NCBI GenBank assembly: GCA_024998685.1
Contig: JACOEH010000007.1
Coordinates: forward strand, 1 to 64,000
Length of the DNA: 64,000 bases
Direction of reading: 5' to 3'
Source of the DNA: Nitrospira sp.
Lineage (GTDB): Bacteria > Nitrospirota > Nitrospiria > Nitrospirales > Nitrospiraceae
Made by a program: the position numbers and the translations under genes. Every line of letters starts with the position of its first letter. The stretch's first letter is position 1. The notes under the pieces were generated by a model that was not told where the DNA came from, ran no database searches, and was given only the letters and a program-made list of their open reading frames with translations. Positions 35,009-44,187 of the stretch are shown here, piece after piece.

Positions 35009-35827
35009 GTGAAGATACATCCTACAGCGGTCGTTCATCCCAAGGCGAGCCTTGATGGTGATGTGGAGATCGGACCATTCTGTGTAATCGGGGAGCATGT
35101 CGCGATCGGAAAGGGAAGCCGATTGCTCTCCCATGTGACGATCGATGGGTGGACGGAGATTGGGGAACGGAATGAAGTGCACCCGTTTGCTTCAATAGGA
35201 GGACCTCCACAACACCTTGGATATAAAGGTGAGCCGACCAAGGTCATCATCGGTCATGATAATGTCATTCGCGAATATGTCACCGTCAATCGAGGAACTG
35301 TGCAAGGAGGCGGAGTGACGTCGATAGGATTAAAGAGTGTCCTGATGGCCTATGTACATATGGCGCACGATTGCCATATCGGCAATCATGTGATCATGGC
35401 CAATGCAGCAAGTCTGGCTGGACATATTACGATTGGCAATCATGCGATCATCGGTGGATTGACGGGTATTCACCAGTATGTCCGTGTTGGGGACTACGCA
35501 ATGGTTGGTGCGTGTTGTGGCATTGGTCAGGATGTCCCGCCCTTTATGTTCGCCGCCGGCGGGTATCGGGCGCATCTCTACGGCCTCAATTCAGTCGGCC
35601 TGCAACGGCATGACTTCTCCGCGGATCGCATCGCCGTGCTGAAGAAAGCATTCGATCTGCTTTTTCGAGCAGGTCATAGAACGGCCGAAGCGATTCGATT
35701 GGCTAAGAAGGAGTTCAAGGGGCAGGCCGATGTGGCTAAGATCCTCATGTTTATGGAGGGCACCAAGCGCGGGATCTCACGGGCTGTCAGCCTCGATCTG
35801 GAGCGCGAGTTCGATCAACAAATGTGA
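35009..35827 (+). CDS. lpxA: UDP-N-acetylglucosamine acyltransferase LpxA
   Basis: LpxA catalyses the first step of lipid A synthesis. The 272-residue protein is a left-handed beta-helix of hexapeptide repeats with IHPTAVVHPKASL at the start, the catalytic His in YVHMAHDCHIGNH (about 120-130) and a helical C-terminus. GTG 35009 is preferred over ATG 34997 because GGGGG lies 6 bases ahead and the family normally begins near IHPTA. The stop overlaps lpxI by one base (TGATG). Confidence 0.93.
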   Translation: MKIHPTAVVHPKASLDGDVEIGPFCVIGEHVAIGKGSRLLSHVTIDGWTEIGERNEVHPFASIGGPPQHLGYKGEPTKVIIGHDNVIREYVTVNRGTVQGGGVTSIGLKSVLMAYVHMAHDCHIGNHVIMANAASLAGHITIGNHAIIGGLTGIHQYVRVGDYAMVGACCGIGQDVPPFMFAAGGYRAHLYGLNSVGLQRHDFSADRIAVLKKAFDLLFRAGHRTAEAIRLAKKEFKGQADVAKILMFMEGTKRGISRAVSLDLEREFDQQM

Positions 35828-36693
35828 TGTCAGCCGCTATGCACCTTACCATGCCGATATCCGAGGGTCGAATCGGGGTGATCGCCGGGAATGGACGTTT
35901 TCCGATCATCTTTGCGGATAATGCCCGCAAGATGGGCCTCCAAGTATTCGCGGTGGCTCATGAGGGCGAAACCGAACCGGAGCTCGAACAGCATGTCGAT
36001 CGGATCCATTGGGTCAAGATCGGCCAACTCAATAAACTGATCAACGCGTTCAAGTCCGACGACGTCCGAAAAGTGGTCATGCTGGGAGGCATCAAGAAAA
36101 CGCACGTCTATAGCCATGCACGTCCTGATTTTCGCGTGCTGGCACTGGCCACGAAATTGGTTCTCTGGAAGGATGATGATATCCTACGTGCGCTCGCTGC
36201 AGAACTCGAAAAGGATGGAATCACCATCTGTGAGTCGACGTTCGGCCTGGAAGGGATCTTGGTTGAGGAAGGGGCGCTTACTTCCCGCCAACCCACCAAA
36301 AGGGAGTGGGTCGACATACGTTATGGCTGGGACGTGGCTGAAGAGACAGGGCGCCTCGACATCGGTCAATGTGTCGTGATTAAAGACCGGGTCGTCGTGG
36401 CGGTCGAAGCGGTCGAAGGAACCGATGAAGCGATCAAGCGTGGAGGCGAATTGGCCAAGGATGGTGCCGTGGTGGTGAAGCGATGCAAGCCGCAGCAGGA
36501 TCTCCGGTTTGACCTGCCGGCTGTCGGCCCCAGGACCATCGACGTCATGCGTTCCGTCAAGGCTTCGGTACTGGCGGTCGAGGCCGGTCGGTCCGTCATG
36601 CTGGATCGAGAATTGTTGATCAACAAGGCGGAAGAGGCTGGAATCGCCGTCATCGGTCTCGTTCGCGAAGAGAAGCCGAGCACGGGGACCTAA
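35827..36693 (+). CDS. lpxI: UDP-2,3-diacylglucosamine pyrophosphatase LpxI
   Basis: LpxI (DUF1009 family) removes UMP from UDP-2,3-diacylglucosamine to give lipid X, replacing LpxH. The 288-residue protein has GRIGVIAGNGRFPIIFADNA at the start, MLGGIKKTHVYSHARPD in the middle and VKRCKPQQDLRFDLPAVGPRTID near the C-terminus, all family marks. ATG 35827 overlaps the lpxA stop. A 10-bp inverted repeat lies after it. Together with lpxA, lpxB and lpxK the window gives most of the Raetz pathway; lpxC and lpxD are not here. Confidence 0.9.
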   Translation: MSAAMHLTMPISEGRIGVIAGNGRFPIIFADNARKMGLQVFAVAHEGETEPELEQHVDRIHWVKIGQLNKLINAFKSDDVRKVVMLGGIKKTHVYSHARPDFRVLALATKLVLWKDDDILRALAAELEKDGITICESTFGLEGILVEEGALTSRQPTKREWVDIRYGWDVAEETGRLDIGQCVVIKDRVVVAVEAVEGTDEAIKRGGELAKDGAVVVKRCKPQQDLRFDLPAVGPRTIDVMRSVKASVLAVEAGRSVMLDRELLINKAEEAGIAVIGLVREEKPSTGT

Positions 36694-36715
36694 GTCAGAC
36701 CTAAGTCAACGGAGA

Positions 36716-36755
36716 AGTTTCGGAACCGAAGATCTGTTTATTGATTTCCGAAACT
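36716..36755 (+). promoter_or_regulatory. 10-bp perfect inverted repeat between lpxI and the oxidoreductase
   Basis: AGTTTCGGAA (36716-36725) and TTCCGAAACT (36746-36755) flank a 20-base loop. There is no T-run, so a factor-independent terminator is doubtful; an operator or processing hairpin is possible. Confidence 0.4.
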
Positions 36756-36803
36756 CAGCAAATCAATCGATCAAGAGATTCCCAAACTCAATCCAAGAGG
36801 TAT

Positions 36804-37751
36804 ATGGCCAAACTTCGTGCCGGTGTCATCGGGGTCGGACATCTTGGTCGGCACCATGCGCGACTGTATGCCTCGTTGCCCGACTCGACGTTGGTCGGCG
36901 TCGTCGATGACGACTGCGAACGGGCTTCTCTTATCGGCCGTCAATACGGCGCACGGGCGTTTGGCGACCTGCCGAACCTTTTGGAACAGATCGATGTCGT
37001 GAGTGTCGCCGTCCCCACATCCGTGCACTATTCCGTTGCCAAAGTCTGTCTCGAAGCCGGGAAACATGTTTTAGTGGAGAAGCCGATCGCCGTGCTGCCG
37101 ATCGAGGCTCAAGAGTTGGTGGAGTTGGCCAGGGTGAATAAATGCACGCTGCAAGTAGGGCATAGCGAGCGGTTCAACCCGATCATGCAGATGATGCGAC
37201 CGCACATTCGGCGGCCGGTGTTGTTCGAGGGGCAGCGGATGGGCGTCTACAGTGAGCGCGGAACAGACGTCGATGTCGTCCTTGATTTGATGATTCACGA
37301 TCTGGATTTGGTGTTGTCCTGCCGTCCCGGCCCGGTGGAAGAAGTACGGGCGGCCGGCCTTTCGGTGCGTTCTTCTACGAGCGATGTCGCCAATGCGTAC
37401 ATCCAATTCGAGAGCGGATGTGTCGCCAGCTTGATCGCAAGTCGAGTCTCTTTGAAGGCGACGCGGTCTATGCGTTTGTTTCAACCGGATGAGTCCATAT
37501 CGATAGATTTCCAGTCCCGCCAGGGAGTGATCGGACGCCGATCGGTTGAGCGAGGCTCAAAACCGATGGTGGCAATTGAAGAGTTTCAGGCCGGCGATGA
37601 CGAGCCGCTGAGATTGCAGCTGGAGTCGTTCCTGCAGGCCGTTCGTGCGCAATCATGCCCGGTCGTGTCGGGGGAAGATGGGACGGCCGCTCTGGAGGTG
37701 GCGCATCGCGTGTTATCCGCCATCAAAATGTTCGGACAGCGTAATTCCTGA
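36804..37751 (+). CDS. Gfo/Idh/MocA family oxidoreductase in the lipid A cluster
   Basis: The 315-residue protein has an N-terminal Rossmann domain with GVIGVGHLGRHHARLYA, then EKPIAV (catalytic Lys region) and a C-terminal alpha/beta domain. ATG 36804 follows AAGAGG. It sits between lpxI and lpxB. GnnA, which oxidises UDP-GlcNAc at C3 for amide-linked lipid A, belongs to this family and lies near lpxA in some bacteria, but its aminotransferase partner GnnB is not seen here. The substrate is therefore open. Confidence 0.8.
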   Translation: MAKLRAGVIGVGHLGRHHARLYASLPDSTLVGVVDDDCERASLIGRQYGARAFGDLPNLLEQIDVVSVAVPTSVHYSVAKVCLEAGKHVLVEKPIAVLPIEAQELVELARVNKCTLQVGHSERFNPIMQMMRPHIRRPVLFEGQRMGVYSERGTDVDVVLDLMIHDLDLVLSCRPGPVEEVRAAGLSVRSSTSDVANAYIQFESGCVASLIASRVSLKATRSMRLFQPDESISIDFQSRQGVIGRRSVERGSKPMVAIEEFQAGDDEPLRLQLESFLQAVRAQSCPVVSGEDGTAALEVAHRVLSAIKMFGQRNS

Positions 37752-37836
37752 GGACATCTTCTGTCGGCTGACCATATTGAGTTCCTCGCGACCATGCGCA
37801 TCAGGCCACTACACATCTAGGGTCTTGTCGATCGTC

Positions 37837-38979
37837 ATGGCCCGTATCCTGATCATTTCCGGTGAAGCCTCCGGCGACCTCCACGGAGCCAATCTTGCCA
37901 AAGCGCTGAAAGCGCGCGATCCCCGGGTCTCATTGGCAGGAATCGGGGGGCGCGCGATGGAGGCGGCCGGTGTGCGATTGGTGGAGGAAATGGGGCGATT
38001 TGACGTCATCGGCATGGTCGGCCCCTTCGCGTTGGTGTCGATCATCCGGCGGTTTATCACGATGCGGCGGTTATTCCGATCAAAACAATGGGATACGGTG
38101 GTGTTCATCGACCATCCGGGTCTCAATATGCGCTTGGCGTATTTTGCCAAAGCGGCGGGCCTGCGGGTGGTGTACTATATCGCGCCGCAGATTTGGGCGT
38201 GGGCACCTTGGCGGATTCGTTGGATCAAACAGCGGGTCGATCACGTCTTGGTCATACTGCCTTTTGAGAAGTCCCTCTACGACGAAGCGGGCGTACGATG
38301 TACGTTCGTGGGTCATCCCATATTGGATGCGGTCGCAGGACGCTACGATCGAAAGGAGCTTCGCAGCAGATTCGGTTTCTCCGATGACGAGCGGGTGATC
38401 GCCTTGTTGCCGGGAAGCAGGGCCCATGAGGTACAAGTATTGCTGCCGATCCTCCTCGAAGCTGTCGAGAAATTAGCGCGCTGCGAACCCAAAACGAAGT
38501 TTATCCTGGCGCAAGCCTCTACCATACACGATAATCTGCTGCAGCCTCTCCTGAGGCAGAGCCCGGTCCCTATCGCGCTGGTGAAGGAGCAGGCCACCGA
38601 AATGATGGCATTGTCGGACCTTGTGTTGGTGGCATCGGGGACGGCTACGCTGCAAGCGGCTGTTGTCGGAACTCCGATGGTGTTGTTCTATCGAACTACG
38701 CCGCTGACATTTTGGTTTGCGAATGTCGTGATTCGATTCGTGATACGAGTCAAATGGATCGGGCTCGTCAATCTGGTGGCTGGTCGGACGGTCGTGCCGG
38801 AGTTGATCCAATCCGCTGCGACGGGGCAGCGATTATATGAAGAAGCTCTGCGGCTCCTGGAAGATCGACCGACATATAATGAGATGAAACGAGATTTAGC
38901 AAAGGTTCGGGCCGCCTTGGGTGAACCGGGCGCGTCAGCCAGAGCCGCAGAGGTGGTGTTGTCGGCATGTCGGGCTTAG
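37837..38979 (+). CDS. lpxB: Lipid-A-disaccharide synthase LpxB
   Basis: LpxB joins UDP-2,3-diacylglucosamine and lipid X. The 380-residue GT-B protein has ISGEASGDLHGANL, FIDHPGLNMRLA, YIAPQIWAWAPWR, LLPGSRAHEV and VASGTATLQAAVVGTPMVLFYR, all family motifs. ATG 37837 is chosen over an in-frame start reaching into the oxidoreductase gene. The downstream msbA start overlaps its last codons by 13 bases. Membrane-associated in the cytoplasm. Confidence 0.95.
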   Translation: MARILIISGEASGDLHGANLAKALKARDPRVSLAGIGGRAMEAAGVRLVEEMGRFDVIGMVGPFALVSIIRRFITMRRLFRSKQWDTVVFIDHPGLNMRLAYFAKAAGLRVVYYIAPQIWAWAPWRIRWIKQRVDHVLVILPFEKSLYDEAGVRCTFVGHPILDAVAGRYDRKELRSRFGFSDDERVIALLPGSRAHEVQVLLPILLEAVEKLARCEPKTKFILAQASTIHDNLLQPLLRQSPVPIALVKEQATEMMALSDLVLVASGTATLQAAVVGTPMVLFYRTTPLTFWFANVVIRFVIRVKWIGLVNLVAGRTVVPELIQSAATGQRLYEEALRLLEDRPTYNEMKRDLAKVRAALGEPGASARAAEVVLSACRA

Positions 38980-40721
38980 AGCGATTCAAGCGGCTGATGA
39001 GCTATGTGAGACCGTACCGCACGCGGTTCGCAGGAGCGTTTGTCTGTTCAGGTCTGGTGGCCCTGCTCAGCGGGGCCTACGCCTGGCTTGCGCGCCCGGT
39101 TTTGGACGATATCTTCATCCAAAAAGATGAGCGGATGTTGCTGGTGCTGCCGCTGGCGCTTTTAGGGGTCGCCACGCTCAAGGCGGTGTTCAGCTACGGC
39201 GTGGGATATTTGATGGCCTATGTCGGCAATGGAGTCGTGGCGGATATTCGACAGCAATTGTTCCAGCAGCTTATGCGGCTGTCCGTCGGATTTCATGATG
39301 CCAATACATCGGGACGCTTGGTCTCGCGGGTCGTGAACGATGTGGGGATGATGGCGAATGCCGCATCGAGCGTCGTCAAAGACATTTTCCAGAACGGCTT
39401 CACCTTTCTGGCGATGGTCGGAGTCATCATCTATCAGAACTGGAGGTTGGCGGCGATCTCTCTGGTCGTGATCCCGCTCTCGGCGCTCACCATGGTGCGG
39501 GTGGGAAAACGATTGAAACGATTGGCGACCAGCGGACAGGAGCAAATGGGGGATATGGCCTCAACGCTCCAAGAAACGTTCGCCGGTATCCGAGTCGTGA
39601 AAGCCTTCGGACGGGAGGAGGCGGAGGCTGAACGATTCAAGGCACGAAACCAGACCTTTCTCTTGACCACGTTGAAGTCGAATCAAGTCTGGTCGCTCGG
39701 CCACTCGCACATGGAAATCATCGGCGTGATCGGGGTTGCGACCATTATTTGGTATGGAGGCTATCTGGTCATTCATGAGGAGATGACTCCCGGCGCCTTT
39801 TTCTCCTTCATGGCGGCGATGTTTATGGCCTACACCCCGATCAAAAAACTATCGGGCGCCAACAATTTGATTCAACAAGCGCTGGCCGCAGCCGAGCGGG
39901 TCTTCGACGTGTTGGACTTGGAAACCGAACAGTCCCAGAACCGCGGCACGGTCCCGCTTGCGGGAATCAATCGGGCTATTGAATTCCAGGGAGTCTCCCT
40001 GCGGTATGAGAATCAGACGGTCCCGGCTCTGACCGATGTGGATCTCACGATTAAGCCCGGCGAAGTGGTGGCGCTCGTCGGGAGCAGCGGAAGCGGAAAG
40101 ACCACATTGGTCGGTTTGCTGCCGCGTTTCTATGAGCCGACAGGGGGCGGCATTTACATAGACGGCATCCCCTTGACCGCATACGAGTTACAATCGCTGC
40201 GGGCCCATATCGGAATCGTCTCGCAAGAGATCGTGTTGTTCGATGATACCGTCCGAAGCAACATCGCGTTCGGAAGGACCGGTGCCGGCCAGGCCGACGT
40301 CGAGCAAGCGGCAAAATCGGCCTATGCCCATGACTTTATTCTCCGCCTGCCTGAAGGGTACGATACGATCATCGGGGAACGCGGCCTCAAGCTCTCAGGC
40401 GGCGAGCGGCAACGCCTGGCGATCGCCCGAGCCATTCTTCGTGACCCGCCGATTCTGATCCTCGATGAAGCGACGTCGGCGCTCGACACCGAATCTGAAC
40501 GGATCGTACAGTTGGCCTTGGGCAATTTGATGAAGAATCGAACGACCCTGGTGATTGCCCATCGGCTCTCGACCATTCAAAATGCCGATCGAATCATCGT
40601 TTTGGATCGAGGGGCTATTGTTGAAGTGGGCTCTCATGACGAACTGCTTCGACAGGGAGGCGCCTATCACCGCCTGCATGCCATGCAATTTCAGGATGTG
40701 ACGAGCCCGCACTATTCATGA
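38967..40721 (+). CDS. msbA: Lipid A export ABC transporter MsbA
   Basis: MsbA flips core-lipid A across the inner membrane. The 584-residue half-transporter has six membrane segments (about 15-310) and an ATPase with Walker A GSSGSGKTT, signature LSGGERQRL, Walker B ILILDEATSALD and H-loop LVIAHRLST. The last residues (TSPHYS) and the stop codon are encoded by the left end of a terminal-inverted-repeat element (40704-40897), so the natural C-terminus was probably altered by insertion, apparently without loss of a domain. Confidence 0.94.
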   Translation: MSGLERFKRLMSYVRPYRTRFAGAFVCSGLVALLSGAYAWLARPVLDDIFIQKDERMLLVLPLALLGVATLKAVFSYGVGYLMAYVGNGVVADIRQQLFQQLMRLSVGFHDANTSGRLVSRVVNDVGMMANAASSVVKDIFQNGFTFLAMVGVIIYQNWRLAAISLVVIPLSALTMVRVGKRLKRLATSGQEQMGDMASTLQETFAGIRVVKAFGREEAEAERFKARNQTFLLTTLKSNQVWSLGHSHMEIIGVIGVATIIWYGGYLVIHEEMTPGAFFSFMAAMFMAYTPIKKLSGANNLIQQALAAAERVFDVLDLETEQSQNRGTVPLAGINRAIEFQGVSLRYENQTVPALTDVDLTIKPGEVVALVGSSGSGKTTLVGLLPRFYEPTGGGIYIDGIPLTAYELQSLRAHIGIVSQEIVLFDDTVRSNIAFGRTGAGQADVEQAAKSAYAHDFILRLPEGYDTIIGERGLKLSGGERQRLAIARAILRDPPILILDEATSALDTESERIVQLALGNLMKNRTTLVIAHRLSTIQNADRIIVLDRGAIVEVGSHDELLRQGGAYHRLHAMQFQDVTSPHYS

Positions 40722-40897
40722 ACGTTTCTGCTGCAATCACGGATTCGCTGCTGCGACAAGCCTGTCGGCGGGCGTGCTCGCCGCTCAGTCGGTCAACATA
40801 CTGTTTCAAGTATGCTTCGCTCCTTCGCGGCTGCGCTTGCCCGTCTCGCGACGCGACTCCACGATTTCGCGACGAACCGTCATGGATACTGCGGGCT
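40704..40897 (+). mobile_element. Non-coding terminal-inverted-repeat element, family A copy 1
   Basis: A 194-bp element with ends AGCCCGCACTATTCATGA and its near-inverse (TCATGGATACTGCGGGCT). It shares with the copy at 56787-56997 the ends, a 27-base identical core (40793-40819) holding a CATACT/AGTATG hairpin, and GCTGCGACAAGCCTG. No coding capacity, so it looks like a MITE or large REP-type element. It supplies the msbA stop codon. Confidence 0.75.
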
Positions 40898-40922
40898 AGT
40901 GTCTGATGATGTGAGGTGTTGA

Positions 40923-41611
40923 GTGCCGAGTGCTGATGGTGGGAACAGCCTGAAGAAACGCGTCGCACAATGGATGAAATGTTCGCTCTTGCCTCCGGTC
41001 GGAGCCGCTGCCATTCGCAGCATCGCACACTCGATGCGTTATGAGACTCGCGGCCATGAAGCGGTTGATGGGTTGTATCGGGAAGGGCGGAACATCATTC
41101 TCGCGTTTTGGCATGCCCAGCAGCTGATGATCCCGATCGGCTATCGAGGAGCCGGTGCCCATGTGCTGATCAGCCGGCATGGCGATGGGGAAATCATCGC
41201 CCGGATTATCGCCCGGTTCGGCCACGAAGCGGTTCGAGGGTCGAGTACGCGGGGAGGCGCCGGCGCGCTTCGGGCCCTGATCAAGCTGGGACGGTCTGGT
41301 CGGGATGTCGTGGTGACACCGGACGGCCCCAAAGGGCCGCGCCACGTCGCAAAGCTCGGAGTGATCCATCTGGCGAAGGCGACAGGTCTTCCCATCATGC
41401 CTCTGGCCTTTGCCTGTTCAAAAAAAAACTCTTTTCGAGCTGGGATCGCTACATGGTCCCGTACCCGTTTTCCAGAGGACTCTTTCTTTACGGGAATCCG
41501 CTCTGGGTCTCGCGCGAAGCCGATGACGCCTCGCTCGAGGCGACTCGCCTGGAGCTGGAGGTTATCCTCAATCGACTGACGGATCAGGCGGAACAAGACG
41601 TTATTCGTTGA
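40923..41611 (+). pseudogene. DUF374-type lysophospholipid acyltransferase, frameshifted
   Basis: The reading starts at GTG 40923 and codes a DUF374 protein (acyltransferase related to lipid A late acyltransferases) with AFWHAQQLMIP, SRHGDGEIIARI, STRGGAGALRAL and VVTPDGPKGPRHVAK. At an A9 run (41420-41428) the frame is lost; the neighbouring frame continues with LFSSWDRYMVPYPFSRGLF and ends at 41611 with the expected C-terminus. One more A restores the full protein of about 229 residues. This may be a real mutation, transcriptional slippage or a sequencing error. It lies between msbA and waaA. Confidence 0.78.
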
Positions 41612-41693
41612 TCGTCAACTGCAGTCCCGGGCGTGAATGCTTCCGGCCCTTCCATGTTTTGACGCATGACGAGTGACGGTCGGCGGTGTTTCC

Positions 41694-43094
41694 ATGTGGA
41701 AGTTTCTCTATAACATCGGCCTACTTCTTGCTGCCCCTGTCATCGTGGGCGTTCTCCTGGCCAAGCCACGTTGCCGACAAGGGTTGGCGGAGCGATTCGG
41801 GTTGGAAAACGGTTTGTCTGGTTTGTTTGGTGGTGGAAACCCAGACCAGCCGGATCAACCAAATAAACCAGATGAACCAGATAAACTAAATAAATCCGAC
41901 AAACCAGTCATCTGGATTCACGCGGTGTCGCTCGGTGAAGTGGTGGCGGCGGCGCCGCTTGTGAAGGCACTGCACGAGCGCCATCCGGAGTTTCGCTACA
42001 TCGTGACGACGGTGACTGAGACCGGACGCGAAGCGGTCGAACAACGTTTAGAGGGTATCGCCGAACATCGATACGCTCCACTGGATTTTTCCTGGGCCGT
42101 GGCCGGTATGGTTCGGCGCCTGCGTCCAATGCTCTATGTGTTCGTTGAAACCGAAATATGGCCGAACCTACTGTGGACGTTACGAGAGCAGGATGTGCCT
42201 TCTGTGCTGGTGAACGGGCGGTTGTCTTCCCGATCGTTTCGCCGCCAGGATGTGCCCGTGATTCGGTCCTTCTATCGCTCCGTGCTTCAAACATTGACGC
42301 TCTGTCTGATGCAAACCTCTAGAGATGGAGACCGGCTGGTTGCGTTGGGGGCCGATCCGACGCGGGTTCATGTGACCGGCAATATCAAGTTTGATCAACC
42401 GTTGCCGAACGTTCGATCGGATGAGTCGCTTCGCCGAAACTTAGGCATTGATGAGCGCGAACAATTGATTCTTGCCGGCAGTACCCATCCCGGAGAAGAG
42501 GAACTGCTGGTTTCAGCTTATCGACAGATCGTGAAGACCCATCCCTCAACGGTATTGATATTGGCGCCTCGCCATATCGAGCGGGTGGAACGAGTCGAAG
42601 CGATGCTTCGAGAAGCAGGACTTGTCGTGCAGCGGAGGAGTCGGATTCGGGAGAAGCAATCCGGCCCGCGCGTAGTCATTTTGGATACCAGAGGAGAGTT
42701 GTCTCGCGCCTATCGAGAAGCAGTCGTCGCATTCGTCGGCGGGACGCTGGTTCCCGTGGGTGGGCACAATTTGTTGGAACCGGCTGTGTGGGGCACACCT
42801 GTCATGTTTGGACCCCACACGGATCATTGCGCTGAGGTCGCGACGCTCTTATCCGAGGCCGGAGGAGGTCGACGAGTGACGGGAGTGGAGGATCTTGTTG
42901 CCTCTCTTGAAGAATGGCTGGGTCAGCCTGAAATTCGATATCAGGTGGGGCAGGCCGCAAGACAGGCGGTGTTGAACAATCAAGGTGCGCTCACACGGAG
43001 TCTGGAGTTCATTGAAACCTGCCTCCGCGCGGCTCCTTCGTATTCCGACTCTTGTGTGGAGCCGGGGACGGGACCTCTGATGGCCAAACACTAA
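41694..43094 (+). CDS. waaA: 3-deoxy-D-manno-octulosonic acid transferase WaaA, with repeat insertion
   Basis: WaaA adds Kdo to lipid A at the inner membrane. The 466-residue protein has an N-terminal anchor (MWKFLYNIGLLLAAPVIVGVLL), the catalytic base region IHAVSLGEV, and FVGGTLVPVGGHNLLEPAVWG near the C-terminus. Between the conserved AERFGL and the start of the catalytic domain, residues about 40-71 are a low-complexity insert (GLSGLFGG then PNKPDEPDKLNKSDKP) encoded by a 9-bp-period inverted repeat. It is in frame, so the enzyme probably works. ATG 41694 gives the membrane anchor. Confidence 0.93.
   Translation: MWKFLYNIGLLLAAPVIVGVLLAKPRCRQGLAERFGLENGLSGLFGGGNPDQPDQPNKPDEPDKLNKSDKPVIWIHAVSLGEVVAAAPLVKALHERHPEFRYIVTTVTETGREAVEQRLEGIAEHRYAPLDFSWAVAGMVRRLRPMLYVFVETEIWPNLLWTLREQDVPSVLVNGRLSSRSFRRQDVPVIRSFYRSVLQTLTLCLMQTSRDGDRLVALGADPTRVHVTGNIKFDQPLPNVRSDESLRRNLGIDEREQLILAGSTHPGEEELLVSAYRQIVKTHPSTVLILAPRHIERVERVEAMLREAGLVVQRRSRIREKQSGPRVVILDTRGELSRAYREAVVAFVGGTLVPVGGHNLLEPAVWGTPVMFGPHTDHCAEVATLLSEAGGGRRVTGVEDLVASLEEWLGQPEIRYQVGQAARQAVLNNQGALTRSLEFIETCLRAAPSYSDSCVEPGTGPLMAKH
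41811..41905 (+). repeat. 9-bp-period inverted repeat R1 inside waaA
   Basis: The left arm (41811-41830) is TGTCTGGTT-like repeats; the right arm (about 41847-41904) is AACCAGATR-like repeats, so the RNA can fold into an imperfect hairpin. Same family as 45227-45398, 50044-50137 and 50502-50538. Confidence 0.85.
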
Positions 43095-43095
43095 C

Positions 43096-44187
43096 ATGCC
43101 ATTCCTGCATCCTGGACAACCGGTCCGTAAAGGGCTGTACTGGGTTGCCGGGTTATACGGCCTCATTATCCGATTTCGTCTGTGGTGCTATCGGAAAGGT
43201 TGGTTGACGATCACACGGCTGCCCTGTCGTGTGGTGAGCGTGGGCAATCTGACGGTCGGGGGGACAGGAAAGACTCCTATCGTCATACTGTTGACAGAAT
43301 GGTTCTTGGCCAAAGGGCAGAGAGTGGCGATTTTGAGCCGTGGGTACAAACGGACGAGCAAGGAACCTCGTCTTCTCGTGTCAGATGGATCACGAATTTT
43401 GGCCGGTCCGTTAGAAGCGGGGGACGAGCCGTTTCTCATAGCACAGCGTTGCCCACAGGCGATTGTCGCGGTAGGAGCCGATCGGGTTGCGCTGGGGCGA
43501 TGGGTGTTGGAACAACATCCAATCGACTGCATCGTGTTGGATGACGGCTTTCAACATCGGTCGCTTCATCGTGACGTCGATCTTGTGTTGCTGGATGCCA
43601 CCGATGCCGCAGGACTTGACGCACTCTTTCCGGCGGGAAGACTGCGGGAACCCTTACAGGAACTGGATCGAGCGAGTGCGGTCATGATTACCCGTGCCGA
43701 TTCGCGTCAGGATGTGGATGAGATCTATGGCCGATTGCGAGCGATCGGCGGTCCATATGAAGATGCCATTGAGGTTGTGTTTCGACCACAGTCCGTTCTG
43801 TCGATCGTTTCGGGTGAGCAACAATCGGTTGAATGGTGCAGAAGGAAAAAAGCATGGTTGGTCAGCGGCATCGGAAATAGTCGATCATTCCGTCGATCAG
43901 CCGAAACGATGGGGGTCGAGATTCTCGGTGAGACCGCCTTTGAAGACCATCATGGCTATCACCACGGTGATATTGAGAAGATTCGCGCCGATGTGCAAGC
44001 GACTGGTTGCGAGATCGTTCTGACGACTGAGAAGGACGGAGGGAAGCTGCTTCCCTTGCTCATGCCGAGCGACTCCTGGTGGATGCTTCGTCTTGGGACG
44101 GAAGTCGTGCGCGGAGAAGAGCGGCTGTACAGTTTGATCGACGGATCGCCACTCGGCGAGACGCGACAAGCGAGGTCTCGTGCGTAG
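43096..44187 (+). CDS. lpxK: Tetraacyldisaccharide 4'-kinase LpxK
   Basis: LpxK phosphorylates the 4' position of the lipid A disaccharide. The 363-residue protein has Walker A VGNLTVGGTGKTP (about 49-61), SRGYKRT, VGADRV and DDGFQHRSLHRDVDLVLLD, all family motifs. ATG 43096 directly follows the waaA stop by one base. Its C-terminus overlaps the start of the heptosyltransferase gene by 8 bases. Membrane-associated. Confidence 0.93.
   Translation: MPFLHPGQPVRKGLYWVAGLYGLIIRFRLWCYRKGWLTITRLPCRVVSVGNLTVGGTGKTPIVILLTEWFLAKGQRVAILSRGYKRTSKEPRLLVSDGSRILAGPLEAGDEPFLIAQRCPQAIVAVGADRVALGRWVLEQHPIDCIVLDDGFQHRSLHRDVDLVLLDATDAAGLDALFPAGRLREPLQELDRASAVMITRADSRQDVDEIYGRLRAIGGPYEDAIEVVFRPQSVLSIVSGEQQSVEWCRRKKAWLVSGIGNSRSFRRSAETMGVEILGETAFEDHHGYHHGDIEKIRADVQATGCEIVLTTEKDGGKLLPLLMPSDSWWMLRLGTEVVRGEERLYSLIDGSPLGETRQARSRA

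Noticed and set aside
41811-41905. CRISPR-like array
   Set aside because: The units are contiguous 9-bp repeats in both orientations without unique spacers.
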